A stretch of DNA of 35,041 bases from Salinivirgaceae bacterium. Lineage in GTDB: Bacteria > Bacteroidota > Bacteroidia > Bacteroidales > SZUA-534. Positions 7,627 through 15,766 of the stretch are shown here, one piece after another. Each line of letters starts with the position of its first letter. Positions within the stretch are counted from its first letter, which is position 1. Location: the NCBI GenBank assembly GCA_027858735.1, contig JAQICC010000099.1:1-35041 (forward strand). The letters are read 5' to 3'. The notes beneath the pieces are model-generated. The model searched no databases. It was not told where the DNA came from and worked only from the letters and a program-made list of their open reading frames with translations. A program made the position numbers and the translations under genes.

Positions 7627-8637
7627 TTATTGAATATCATCAAGTGTGATTAATTGATCCTCTTTTATAGTCTTAAAAACTGTCCTTCCTATTACTGAAT
7701 TAAATTCTATGGAGCTAATACCAGTTCCTGGACGCTTGAAGGCAATATCATTTCGAGTTATAATTTCACCAACCCTTAGTTCTCTAGTCGATACAATACT
7801 TCTGCGCATCACGGACCTATCTATATTTTCGCCGGGAGCTAAGGTCTTTTCTGTTGAACTCAAACTAACATGTATCTCTTTTACCAAGCCAATCGATTTC
7901 TTCATTTCTTCTGGCTCTAAACACACCTGCCAATCTGGGCCCTTTTCTTCCCTTGAAGTAGTTATATGCTTCGTTATTACATCTGCCCCTGCTGCCACAG
8001 CACATGCTGGTGACCAAATATTCGAGGAATGATCGATGAATCCAACTGGAACCCCATACCTTTGTTTTAATGTATTAATAAACCCTAAATTAGTGTGCTT
8101 TAAATCTACCCCATGTCCACCACTTGCCATTGTGTGTTGCCCAAGTAATAATCCAAATTGAATATTTTTCCTTTTTGAAATACGGTTTATAGCCCATTCT
8201 ATTTCTTCTTCTTCTGCTAAAAGTAAACTTAGGAAGAATGGTTTACCAACCTCTGATACCATATCTAACATATCTGGATTGACTAAGTCAGACGCGTTAA
8301 TATTAAAAGCTGCACATCCCTTTTTTGCCATGATATTTATAAGCTTTGAACTTAGCGGAGCAACAACTAAATCAAGTCCCTTTTCATTAGAATAATCTAT
8401 TAATTCACCCAACTGTGTTTCTGAAAATTCTCTTTTTCTATATAATTCATAACCTTTATGAGATTTAATATAGAAATCCGAAGCAATAGCAAGTTGAAAT
8501 TCAATAGCGTCGGCTCCTGTTTCTGAGGCAATATCTATCATTTTAATTGCCTTTTTAAAATCTCCTAAATTGAATTGACCTTCCTCAATAACAAAATAAG
8601 GATTTCCTTTACCAATTTTATGTTTATTAATTTCCAT
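7627..8637 (-). CDS. pseI: NeuB/PseI-family nonulosonic acid synthase, divergent
   Basis: A 336-residue synthase that condenses phosphoenolpyruvate with a six-carbon amino sugar to give a nine-carbon acid. It has the NeuB TIM barrel followed by a C-terminal antifreeze-like (SAF) domain from about residue 275 (GTGISSIEFNSVIGR near the end). Metal-ligand positions seem kept: Glu18/19 in IEEGQ, His203 in GFIDHSS and His224 in ITKHIT. GPDW (233-236) stands for the usual GPDH. Several family hallmarks differ: IEEGQFN instead of AEIGxNH, NINASDLVN instead of the PSGE segment, and GQHTMASGG where a CxSxYP stretch is expected. It therefore belongs to a divergent NeuB branch and may take an unusual hexose. 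It follows pseC after 52 bases. Confidence 0.85.
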   Translation of the reverse strand: MEINKHKIGKGNPYFVIEEGQFNLGDFKKAIKMIDIASETGADAIEFQLAIASDFYIKSHKGYELYRKREFSETQLGELIDYSNEKGLDLVVAPLSSKLINIMAKKGCAAFNINASDLVNPDMLDMVSEVGKPFFLSLLLAEEEEIEWAINRISKRKNIQFGLLLGQHTMASGGHGVDLKHTNLGFINTLKQRYGVPVGFIDHSSNIWSPACAVAAGADVITKHITTSREEKGPDWQVCLEPEEMKKSIGLVKEIHVSLSSTEKTLAPGENIDRSVMRRSIVSTRELRVGEIITRNDIAFKRPGTGISSIEFNSVIGRTVFKTIKEDQLITLDDIQ

Positions 8638-8689
8638 TATAAATTGTTAAGGTTATGTTTAATTATTATTTTATAATTGTTACCATCAC

Positions 8690-9844
8690 CTATTTATTAT
8701 AAAAACTCAAAATTTCATTAATTACAAAATATTGTTCTTTTTCTGTTAATGTAGGATACATAGGTAAACTTAAACACTTTTCATAATATGATTCAGCTAT
8801 GGGAAAATCACCTTTTTTCCAACCTTTTTCTTTGTAATATGGCTGTAAATGAACTGGTATGTAGTGTACTTGAGTGAATATATTATTTTTTCTAAGATGA
8901 TTATATAATCCTAACCTATCTTTAATCTGAATAACATACAAATGAAAAGCGTGCATAATAATACTACTGCGTATAGGTGTAACTATATTTGCTTCAGCAA
9001 ATTCAGCATCATATTTTTGAGCTATTATATTTCGTTTGGCAACACTTGAATCTAGCTTCGCTAATTGAGTAATACCTAATGCTGCTTGCATATCGGTAAG
9101 TCGATAATTGTATCCTAAATCACGCATTTCGTAATACCAACCACCATGATTCTCCTCTAGTATAGTTGGGTCTTTAGTTATGCCGTGGGTTCTTAAATCT
9201 AACAATTTTTGGTATAACGATAAATTATTTGTTGTTATCATTCCGCCTTCACCACAGGCAATATGCTTTACTGGATGAAATGAAAACACAGTTAAATCGG
9301 AATAAATCCCATTTCCACACATCTGCGTATTTCCTTTCGAATCTAAAAAGTTTCCTCCAGGAGCATGGCATGCATCTTCAACTATCTTAAAACCGAATTC
9401 AGCTGATAAGTGACTTAGCATTTCCGTATCACAAGGATATCCAGCAAAGTCAACAGGAATAACAGCTTTATATGTTCCTTTAGGCGATGCTTCTAAAATA
9501 TCTTTTAGCTTTTCTAAATCTAAAGTAAATGTTTCTGCATCAATATCACAAAACACAACCTCAGCTCCACAATACAGTATGCAATTAGCACTTGCAACAA
9601 ATGTAATTGGGGTAGTAATTACCTTATCACCTGGCTTTATTCCTAATGCCATTAAAGAAAGATGTAACGCAGCAGTACCATTAGATACCGCAACGGCATA
9701 TTTAGCTCCTACTTTTTCTGCAAAATCTCTTTCAAATTTTGCAATTTGCGGCCCCTGTGTCATAAAATCGGAACGCAGTGCCTCTAAAACGGCATCCTCA
9801 TCCTGCTTGTCAATATATTGCTTACCGTACGGAATTGGATTCAT
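8690..9844 (-). CDS. pseC: UDP-4-keto-6-deoxy sugar aminotransferase (PseC-like)
   Basis: A 384-residue DegT/DnrJ/EryC1 aminotransferase. PseC converts UDP-2-acetamido-2,6-dideoxy-4-keto-altrose to the 4-amino sugar with glutamate and PLP. The PLP Lys193 lies in SFHPVKHIACGEGG, and VEDACHAPGG (Asp157) supplies the ring Asp. The sequence NPIPYGKQYID at the start and the HYIPVHLQPYYK segment near the end are typical of PseC. It overlaps the upstream pseB by one base, so the two consecutive enzymes are translationally coupled. Confidence is high because the partner dehydratase is a clear PseB. Confidence 0.92.
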   Translation of the reverse strand: MNPIPYGKQYIDKQDEDAVLEALRSDFMTQGPQIAKFERDFAEKVGAKYAVAVSNGTAALHLSLMALGIKPGDKVITTPITFVASANCILYCGAEVVFCDIDAETFTLDLEKLKDILEASPKGTYKAVIPVDFAGYPCDTEMLSHLSAEFGFKIVEDACHAPGGNFLDSKGNTQMCGNGIYSDLTVFSFHPVKHIACGEGGMITTNNLSLYQKLLDLRTHGITKDPTILEENHGGWYYEMRDLGYNYRLTDMQAALGITQLAKLDSSVAKRNIIAQKYDAEFAEANIVTPIRSSIIMHAFHLYVIQIKDRLGLYNHLRKNNIFTQVHYIPVHLQPYYKEKGWKKGDFPIAESYYEKCLSLPMYPTLTEKEQYFVINEILSFYNK

Positions 9845-10857
9845 TACTCTATTGGTTTAAAATTTGGATCAACATATTTTTTTATTAATTCACGCATTTC
9901 TTCCACTGATACCCATTCAGTATTAGTTCCAGAGTTATAAGTAAATCCTCTCTCCACCTCTTTAGCATTATAATGTTTCAAATATTTTTCTTTCTTAGAA
10001 ATTGTTGATAAAATAGCATAATACTTATCAAACTCAATAGTATTATAAGAATCACTATCTGTGATCATCTCCTCATGAAGTTTTTCCCCAGGTCTTATTC
10101 CTACATTAACAAGCTTTGCATTAGGAGCAATTGCTTTTGCAACTGTTTCAATTTTATAAGAAGGGATTTTGGGAACAAATATTTCACCACCAATGGCATT
10201 CTCAATAGCCCATAATACCATCTCTACCCCATCTTCTAAAGAAATATTAAAACGTGTCATTTCTCTATGAGTAACTGGTAATGAAGTTCCTTCCTTTGCT
10301 TTATTAATAAAAAAGGGGATTACTGAGCCTCTTGACCCCATAACGTTACCATATCTCACTGCCGAAAAACGAAGGTCTCTCTTACCTTTTATATTATTTG
10401 CAGCTATAAAAAGCTTATCAGAAACCAACTTTGTTGCTCCATATAAATTTATTGGAGCAGCCGCTTTATCTGTACTCAATGCAACCACAACCTTAACATC
10501 TGTATCTAATGCTGCATCAATTACCGATTGTGCTCCATCAATATTAGTTTTTATAAATTCTTCAGGATTGTACTCTGCTGCAGGCACTTGTTTTAACGCT
10601 GCAGCATGAATAATCACGTCAATTCCTTCACAAGCTCTTTTAAACCTAATCTTATCTCTAATATCACCTATAAAATATCTTATTGCACTATATTTTTCAG
10701 GAGAATAAACTTGAGCCATATCAAATTGTTTAAGCTCATCTCTTGAATAGATTACTAATCTTTTAATATCAGGATATCTATTTAAAATAATTTCTGTGAA
10801 TTTTTTACCAAAAGACCCGGTTCCACCTGTTATTAATACTGATTTATTATTTAACAT
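9844..10857 (-). CDS. pseB: UDP-N-acetylglucosamine 4,6-dehydratase (inverting), PseB
   Basis: A 337-residue NAD(P)-dependent extended SDR. PseB carries out the first step of pseudaminic acid synthesis: C4 oxidation, 4,6-dehydration and C5 inversion of UDP-GlcNAc. GGTGSFG (residues 11-17) binds the cofactor. The active site STDKAAAPINLYGATK (residues 128-143) has Asp130, Lys131, Tyr139 and Lys143, as in FlaA1/PseB, where TDK replaces the usual SSA. The length matches the family. It follows wecB after 11 bases and overlaps pseC. The inverting-type signature supports a pseudaminic rather than a legionaminic pathway at this step. Confidence 0.93.
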   Translation of the reverse strand: MLNNKSVLITGGTGSFGKKFTEIILNRYPDIKRLVIYSRDELKQFDMAQVYSPEKYSAIRYFIGDIRDKIRFKRACEGIDVIIHAAALKQVPAAEYNPEEFIKTNIDGAQSVIDAALDTDVKVVVALSTDKAAAPINLYGATKLVSDKLFIAANNIKGKRDLRFSAVRYGNVMGSRGSVIPFFINKAKEGTSLPVTHREMTRFNISLEDGVEMVLWAIENAIGGEIFVPKIPSYKIETVAKAIAPNAKLVNVGIRPGEKLHEEMITDSDSYNTIEFDKYYAILSTISKKEKYLKHYNAKEVERGFTYNSGTNTEWVSVEEMRELIKKYVDPNFKPIE

Positions 10858-10868
10858 TTTATTATGAT

Positions 10869-12008
10869 TTAATCAATTAGTGCTTTTATAATTTTTTCAC
10901 TGGCCTTTCCATCACCATAAGGGTTATGTGCTTTTGACATTTTTTGATAAGCATCTTTATTATCAATAAGTTCAGTTACCTCTTTTACAATCAAATCTTT
11001 ATCTGTACCAACAAGCCTTACAGTACCGGCATCCATAGCTTCCGGTCTTTCTGTTGTATCCCTCATAACTAAAACAGGCTTCCCTAAACCAGGAGCTTCC
11101 TCTTGAATACCTCCACTATCAGTAAGAACAATATATGATTTGCTCATTAAATAAACAAAAGGTAGATACTGCTGAGGTTCTATGAGGTGTACATTTTTAT
11201 ACTCCCCTAATAATTCATAAACCGGTTTTTGAACATTTGGATTTAAATGCACAGGGTAAATTAGATGAACATCAGGGTATTTATTTGCGATCTCTCCAAT
11301 GGCTTCACAAATATTTAAAAAGCCTTGGCCAAAATTCTCTCGGCTATGTCCCGTTATAAGCAAAAATTTATCAGATTCAATATTTATTTCATTTTTAAAT
11401 TCTGCATCTAAAGTAGTTTGAATTTCTGCCTTTAGAGATTTGTCAGAATCAAGTTTTTCACTTACAATCTGCAAAGCATCAATAACAGTATTTCCTGTAA
11501 CATAAATGCTATCTTCTTCGATGTTCTCCTTCAATAAATTTTCTTTCGAAAGTGAAGTTGGGGCAAAGTTATAGGTAGCAATTCGCCCTGTCATTTGACG
11601 ATTTATCTCCTCAGGCCATGGCGAATAAATATTATGAGTGCGTAAGCCGGCCTCCACATGTGCTACAGGAATTTGCTGATAATAGGCTGCAAGAGCAGTC
11701 ATGCTTGATGTAGTTGTATCACCATGAACAAACACTATATCTGGTTTAAATTCAGAAAGCACATCTCGCATTCCAAGTACTACTCGACTGGTAACATCAT
11801 ATAAATCTTGACCTGCTTTCATAATATTAAGATCATATTCAGGCTTAATATCAAATATTTCCAATACTTGATCTAACATTTCCCTATGTTGACCAGTAAC
11901 ACAAACTTTGGTGTCAAAATTAACTTTATCCTTTTGAAATTCCTTAACAACCGGAGCCATTTTTATGGCTTCAGGTCTGGTACCAAATACTAATAATATT
12001 TTCTTCAT
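10869..12008 (-). CDS. wecB: UDP-N-acetylglucosamine 2-epimerase (non-hydrolysing)
   Basis: A 379-residue WecB-type epimerase that interconverts UDP-GlcNAc and UDP-ManNAc. The start [18 protein letters not shown] is the family signature. [16 protein letters not shown] and the [17 protein letters not shown] segment hold the UDP and catalytic residues. The length is normal. It is 4 bases downstream of wecC, so the pair gives UDP-ManNAcA. The N-terminus is of the WecB rather than the WbpI type (WbpI proteins usually start with a GARPQFIK-like motif). It is therefore probably not the epimerase of the diacetamido-uronic acid branch at 22.7-28.5 kb. Confidence 0.93.
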   Translation of the reverse strand: MKKILLVFGTRPEAIKMAPVVKEFQKDKVNFDTKVCVTGQHREMLDQVLEIFDIKPEYDLNIMKAGQDLYDVTSRVVLGMRDVLSEFKPDIVFVHGDTTTSSMTALAAYYQQIPVAHVEAGLRTHNIYSPWPEEINRQMTGRIATYNFAPTSLSKENLLKENIEEDSIYVTGNTVIDALQIVSEKLDSDKSLKAEIQTTLDAEFKNEINIESDKFLLITGHSRENFGQGFLNICEAIGEIANKYPDVHLIYPVHLNPNVQKPVYELLGEYKNVHLIEPQQYLPFVYLMSKSYIVLTDSGGIQEEAPGLGKPVLVMRDTTERPEAMDAGTVRLVGTDKDLIVKEVTELIDNKDAYQKMSKAHNPYGDGKASEKIIKALID

Positions 12009-12012
12009 CTAT

Positions 12013-13233
12013 TTATTTCTTAAAAACACCACAAAAGTCTAAAATTACTTTATCATTATTATATTCTAAAGCTTTAAACTCTTTGTGAGCCACTAAAAAA
12101 GCAATAATATCTGCACCTTTATATGCTTCCTGGTAATTAGTAAGTTTAAAAACTCCATGGTCCTCGATATTCGGCTCAACTACCATAATATTTCCGTCAT
12201 TTTCACTCTGCATCACTTTTTGCGCTATGTATTTTGCAGGTGATTCTCTTAAATCATCAATATCAGGTTTAAAAGCTAAACCCATAATAGCAACCTTAGG
12301 TTTTCTTCCATGCTTAAGTTCAAATTTCAATTTCTCATTCTCAATTTTCTCAGCACACCAAAATGATTTATGATTATTTATTTCTCTAGCCTTACCAATC
12401 AATCGAGCTTCCATAGGATAATCCGATACTATAAACCAAGGATCAACAGCTATACAATGCCCACCAACACCACAGCCTGGTTGCAGTATATTAACTCTTG
12501 GGTGCTTATTTGCCAACTCAATTAATTCCCAAACATTAATATCAGCTTTATCACATATCAATGACAATTCGTTGGCAAAAGCAATCTGTGCATCACGAGA
12601 AGCATTCTCAGTCAACTTACACATTTCTGCAGTTCTTGCATTAGTTGAATGTAATTCTGACTTGCAAAAATTTCTATAAAAGCTAATCGCTTTTTCTGTA
12701 GATTCAGGATCAACTCCTCCAAGAACTCTATCATTGTGTTCTAATTCATACATTACATTGCCAGGTAAAACTCTTTCAGGACAATATGCTATATATACTT
12801 TTCCTTTTAACTCTGGTCTTTCAGAATAAATTAAAGATTGCATTTTTTCTGTTGTACCAATAGGTGAAGTTGATTCAATTATATATAAATCACCTTCTTT
12901 AAGCAAAGGAATAATACCTTTGGTTGCGGCTTCAACATAAGAAATATCTGGCTCATGCTCTCCTTTAAAAGGAGTTGGAACAACAATAACATAAACATCT
13001 GATTCGGCAGCCTTAGTTGATGCCTTTAAAAAACCTCTTTTTACGGCATCCGCTACATATTCATTTAATTCGGGTTCTACAATGTGTATTTCTCCTCGAT
13101 TGATTGTATCAACAACAGTTTGATTTATATCCACTCCATGAACATGAATATTATTTTTTGCTAATAAGGCCGCTGTAGGCAGGCCTATATATCCCAAACC
13201 AATCATGGTTACTTTTGAAAAATCTTGTGCCAT
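12013..13233 (-). CDS. wecC: UDP-N-acetyl-D-mannosamine dehydrogenase (WecC)
   Basis: A 406-residue nucleotide-sugar dehydrogenase that oxidises UDP-ManNAc at C6 twice to UDP-ManNAcA with NAD+. GLGYIGLPTA near residue 12 is the NAD loop, and GVGGHCIAVDPWF holds the catalytic Cys typical of WecC. GLAFKPDIDDLRESPA marks the C-terminal UDP-binding domain. It heads the left-hand block of the locus and sits only 12 bases from a truncated ugd tail, so its upstream region has been rebuilt by recombination. It is one of three different UDP-sugar dehydrogenases in the window. Confidence 0.93.
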   Translation of the reverse strand: MAQDFSKVTMIGLGYIGLPTAALLAKNNIHVHGVDINQTVVDTINRGEIHIVEPELNEYVADAVKRGFLKASTKAAESDVYVIVVPTPFKGEHEPDISYVEAATKGIIPLLKEGDLYIIESTSPIGTTEKMQSLIYSERPELKGKVYIAYCPERVLPGNVMYELEHNDRVLGGVDPESTEKAISFYRNFCKSELHSTNARTAEMCKLTENASRDAQIAFANELSLICDKADINVWELIELANKHPRVNILQPGCGVGGHCIAVDPWFIVSDYPMEARLIGKAREINNHKSFWCAEKIENEKLKFELKHGRKPKVAIMGLAFKPDIDDLRESPAKYIAQKVMQSENDGNIMVVEPNIEDHGVFKLTNYQEAYKGADIIAFLVAHKEFKALEYNNDKVILDFCGVFKK

Positions 13234-13245
13234 AATAATTATTAA

Positions 13246-13356
13246 TTACTTTCCTATTCCATAATATTTAAATCCGATTTCTTCTAGCTTGTGCTTGTCC
13301 ATTATGTTTCGACCATCAAATATGAACGCTGGTTTCATCATATTATAATAAATTCC
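13246..13356 (-). pseudogene. Truncated 3' end of a UDP-glucose 6-dehydrogenase gene
   Basis: Read on the minus strand, this stretch codes for [15 protein letters not shown] followed by a KHKLEEIGFKYYGIGK end and a TAA stop (13246-13248). It matches the last 31 residues of the intact dehydrogenase at 19107-20498 at 26 of 31 positions, and the similarity continues a few codons upstream (IYYN versus IYNN). Beyond about 13356 it stops abruptly. It is therefore a gene tail left by recombination and not a functional gene. Its differences from the intact copy mean it came from a diverged allele rather than from a recent duplication. Confidence 0.88.
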
Positions 13357-13483
13357 TTATTGAACAAGAATCTTTATCTTCAAGATAAATACTATTTGAA
13401 CAATTTCTTCATCTATATTGCATATTTGCATTCCTTGAATAATATATTTATAAATCAATATTATCTCTATATATTAACTTTTA

Positions 13484-13665
13484 TTAGTGAACTATTTTAA
13501 TATACTTTAAATATACTAATTCTATCCCCTCATCCAAACTAACTTTCTCTTTCCACCCCAAACTATTTATTTTACTCACATTCATTAGTTTGCGGGGTGT
13601 TCCATCAGGTTTAGATGAGTCCCATACTAATTCGCCTTCAAAGTTAACAATTTGCTTCACTTCTT
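13484..13665 (-). pseudogene. Truncated 3' end of a GDP-L-fucose synthase gene
   Basis: The minus strand reads EVKQIVNFEGELVWD, then SSKPDGTPRKLMNVSKINSL and GWKEKVSLDEGIELVY, ending at a TAA (13484-13486). This matches the C-terminal residues of the intact fucose synthase at 15767-16879, including the unbroken KPDGTPRKLMNVSKIN block. Upstream of about 13665 the homology ends next to a degenerate palindromic repeat. Like the ugd tail next to it, this is a remnant of a diverged copy and marks an old recombination junction. Confidence 0.88.
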
Positions 13666-13674
13666 TTTATTTTA

Positions 13675-13708
13675 AGCCACCAATACACACTAATTAACAC
13701 AAATTTAT
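13675..13708. repeat. Degenerate half copy of the ccacgaattacacta palindromic repeat
   Basis: The stretch contains ccaccaatacacactaatta followed by acaca, a decayed left arm of the repeat family seen complete at 16891-16962. It lies exactly between the truncated fcl tail and the broken AlbA_2-type gene, so it may mark the junction. Confidence 0.55.
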
Positions 13709-13738
13709 TACCCGTAATAATAGTTTTCTATGCTTTAT

Positions 13739-14035
13739 TTATTGTATTTGCTTCCCATAAATATAATACCCTCCGGTTTTTTTACTTCCTTTTCGTTCAA
13801 TAATACCTTTACTATTAAATATACGAATATACTTATCAACTGTACTAAATGGTATTTCCAATGTTTCTGATAACTCTCTGGCATTTATTCCTGGATTATT
13901 CCTAATTTCCTTATAAACTAAGGCCTGCCTGTCAGTTAATTCGCCATTTAATTCGCCATTTAATTCGCCACTAATATTGAATTTTACCCAAATTGAGCGA
14001 TTTGCTATCACAAATCTGCTCAATCGACTGAGCAA
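13739..14035 (-). pseudogene. C-terminal winged-helix fragment of a broken AlbA_2-type regulator
   Basis: A 98-residue reading frame. The last 65 residues (LTDRQALVYKEIRNNPGINA onward) form a MarR/ArsR-like winged helix, as found at the C-terminus of AlbA_2 (Schlafen-like, RecG-related) transcriptional regulators. Before it is a perfect tetrapeptide repeat, GELN GELN GELT, coded by a 12-base tandem repeat at about 13936-13971; such linkers are common in this family. The first 20 residues look like random sequence from an inserted palindrome. It is probably the tail of the gene whose N-terminal part is at 14597-15619. Independent expression as a small DNA-binding protein is possible but unsupported. 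Confidence 0.7.
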
Positions 14036-14090
14036 TTCTAAGTTTTCACATTTTTTTTCTTCACTTAAATAGTGAAAACTAAAAATTGCT
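14031..14090. repeat. 60-base inverted repeat inserted in the AlbA_2 pseudogene
   Basis: The left arm agcaattctaagttttcac (14031-14049) pairs with the right arm gtgaaaactaaaaattgct (14072-14090) at 17 of 19 positions. It lies between the conserved middle and winged-helix parts of the broken regulator, where intact relatives have a short linker. It looks like a small palindromic insertion. Confidence 0.6.
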
Positions 14091-14116
14091 ATGTCGGGAT
14101 TATACCTAAGTAAAGC

Positions 14117-14476
14117 AATTTATCATTTCATTCAAATCGCTCAACTTAGGTTTTAATATAACCGAATCAAAATCAATATCATAATCTGGTTTAGTATTGT
14201 TGTATTCAAACCAGTTACTTTCTATTTTTTCAAAACCAAAACCCGCATTTTCCGCAAGCTTTACCATTCTAACCCATCAAATTCAAGAATTTTCGACGAT
14301 TAAGGTATACCAGCATATTTGGGCTTATTGCATAGCCCCAATATGGGTATATCTAAATCGGGGTTTCTCGCTTTGCAGCACACTAACCAACCCTCATTCA
14401 TAGAATTCGCTTCGCTTTTCCATGAATAAAGCGAGCTAAAAAGCTTGGCAATAATTGGATTTCGGGGTAATGAAAC
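14117..14476 (-). pseudogene. Scattered middle fragments of the broken AlbA_2-type regulator
   Basis: Two homologous islands are visible on the minus strand. VSLPRNPIIAKLF at 14438-14476 is the natural continuation of the N-terminal part, which ends in KDISLE. RMVKLAENAGFGFEKIESNW at about 14211-14270 carries on to a YDIDFDSVI segment. Between them (about 14271-14437) is unrelated sequence with strong inverted repeats: ggtatacc...gggctta pairs with tagcccc...ggtatatc around 14305-14355, and gcttcgcttt with aaagcgagc at 14410-14436. About 120 bases of other sequence separate the first island from the stop of the N-terminal part. The gene has been cut by at least three insertions. Confidence 0.75.
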
Positions 14477-14596
14477 CCTCATGCAAACCGCTTGTTCAAA
14501 AGGAGATGAATAATTTGAGGGTTCCACGGTCATTGGAATTGTGATTTTCATTTTTTAGAGACTTATACTATTAAAACACAAATAATTAAGCTAATT

Positions 14597-15619
14597 TTAC
14601 TCTAGTGAAATATCTTTAGTTTTTAATATTTCCAAATCTTTTGGCAATCCCCCAGGATTATAAAACTCTATACTATTTGTAAATATTCTGATCCTAGATT
14701 TTCCCGGAGAAAAATAATCAGCATGCATTAACATATTAACTAATGCTTCACGTATTGCTGTCAGGCCTACAGAAAGTTCCTGTCCAAACCCATATGTAGT
14801 TAAGGTAAATTTAACATCAACCTTGTTTTTAAGCCTCGAAAAACATTCGAAATAATATTCCCAAAGATTTTCATGTTCATCTAGCCTAAATGTATAACGT
14901 AATTTTGCATCAGAATATGAATTGCCAGGGATTTCAAATAAATCTATTCTAAAATCATGAAAATGCTTTTCAATAATATCTCTTTTTCCTAACATTAACA
15001 AACCTCCATAGGTACATTTACCATCTTCAATAATTCGAAGTTTTGTTAAAAATTCCTCTTCATCAAATCTATTGTAGCTCACATCAGGATTAAACCGGGT
15101 CATGTAATCCCGATATCTGCTTAATGATATATTATTCAAAGATTCCCTACTGGTACCCGGTGCTTGTTCTGAAGTTTTTGTGCCAAATGTTTGGTCGCGG
15201 TACATACTATCAATCTCTTCCTTTGTAGCCCGCTGATCGGAACTGCCTCTTCGGATAAATGTATTCGTTTGATTATTGTAGTATATTGGTTTTTTATTCG
15301 ATGGTTTAATATAAAACCCTAAAACAGTCTTATCTGATATTCTAAATAATTGTTGTTTTGTAGAAACAAGGACATTAAACTTTTCACCTCTTAAGGTGTT
15401 TAAAAAATCCTGTTCAATTTTTTCGGTATTTTTTAAGCCTGATATTTCAAAATCCTTCCCTATTTGTTTTATGCCAAAAATTAACCATCCCCCATTGGTA
15501 TTTGAAAAAGCTGAAACAGTTTCCCAAGCAGACTTTGGAATTTCCGACTTGGCCTCTTTTACTTCAAAATCTTCCCATTCAATTTCAGTCAGTCTTTGTA
15601 TAAGTTCTTGTTGCGTCAT
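14597..15619 (-). pseudogene. AlbA_2-domain (Schlafen/RecG-like) regulator, truncated N-terminal part
   Basis: A 340-residue open frame. Residues 1-130 form an AlbA_2 DNA-binding domain (FEVKEAKSEIPKSAWETVSA, then FSNTNGGWLIFGIK). The C-terminal half is the ATPase-like HATPase_c_4 region, with LTAIREALVNMLMHADY and SIEFYNPGGLPKDLE. Intact relatives are about 450-500 residues and continue with SLPRNPIIAKLF and a winged helix; here the frame stops after KDISLE. The missing pieces are found further on at 14117-14476 and 13739-14035, out of frame and separated by insertions. Such proteins are predicted accessory regulators, and this one is unrelated to sugar synthesis. The truncated product might still be made. 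Confidence 0.8.
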
Positions 15620-15728
15620 TTGGCTTTAGGTAATACAATGGTATAGGTTTATATCAATAAAATGCTGGGGGGGGTTACACTAAATAAAATACTTCGTTGT
15701 CTTTTGCCATTTATTTTCAATTATTTTT

Positions 15729-15760
15729 TGTCCACTAATTACACTAATTACCACTAAAAA
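15729..15760. repeat. Half copy of the dispersed palindromic repeat
   Basis: tgtccactaattacactaat followed by taccacta matches the left arm of the complete copy at 16891-16962. It lies directly after the end of fcl. The rest of the gap (15620-15728) holds a run of eight G (about 15666) and no gene. Confidence 0.7.
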
Positions 15761-15766
15761 AATAAA

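Noticed and set aside
13291-13500. Plus-strand reading frame of 69 codons
   Set aside because: It overlaps the truncated ugd and fcl tails on the opposite strand, is rich in Tyr, Asn and Leu as expected of AT-rich DNA, and resembles no protein family.
14300-14551. Minus-strand frame of 83 codons as an independent gene
   Set aside because: Only VSLPRNPIIAKLF is protein-like and it belongs to the broken AlbA_2-type gene. The rest is translated palindromic insertion.
15660-15680. Run of eight G as a phase-variation tract
   Set aside because: It lies in a gap between a pseudogene and the end of fcl, not in a gene or promoter that I can identify.
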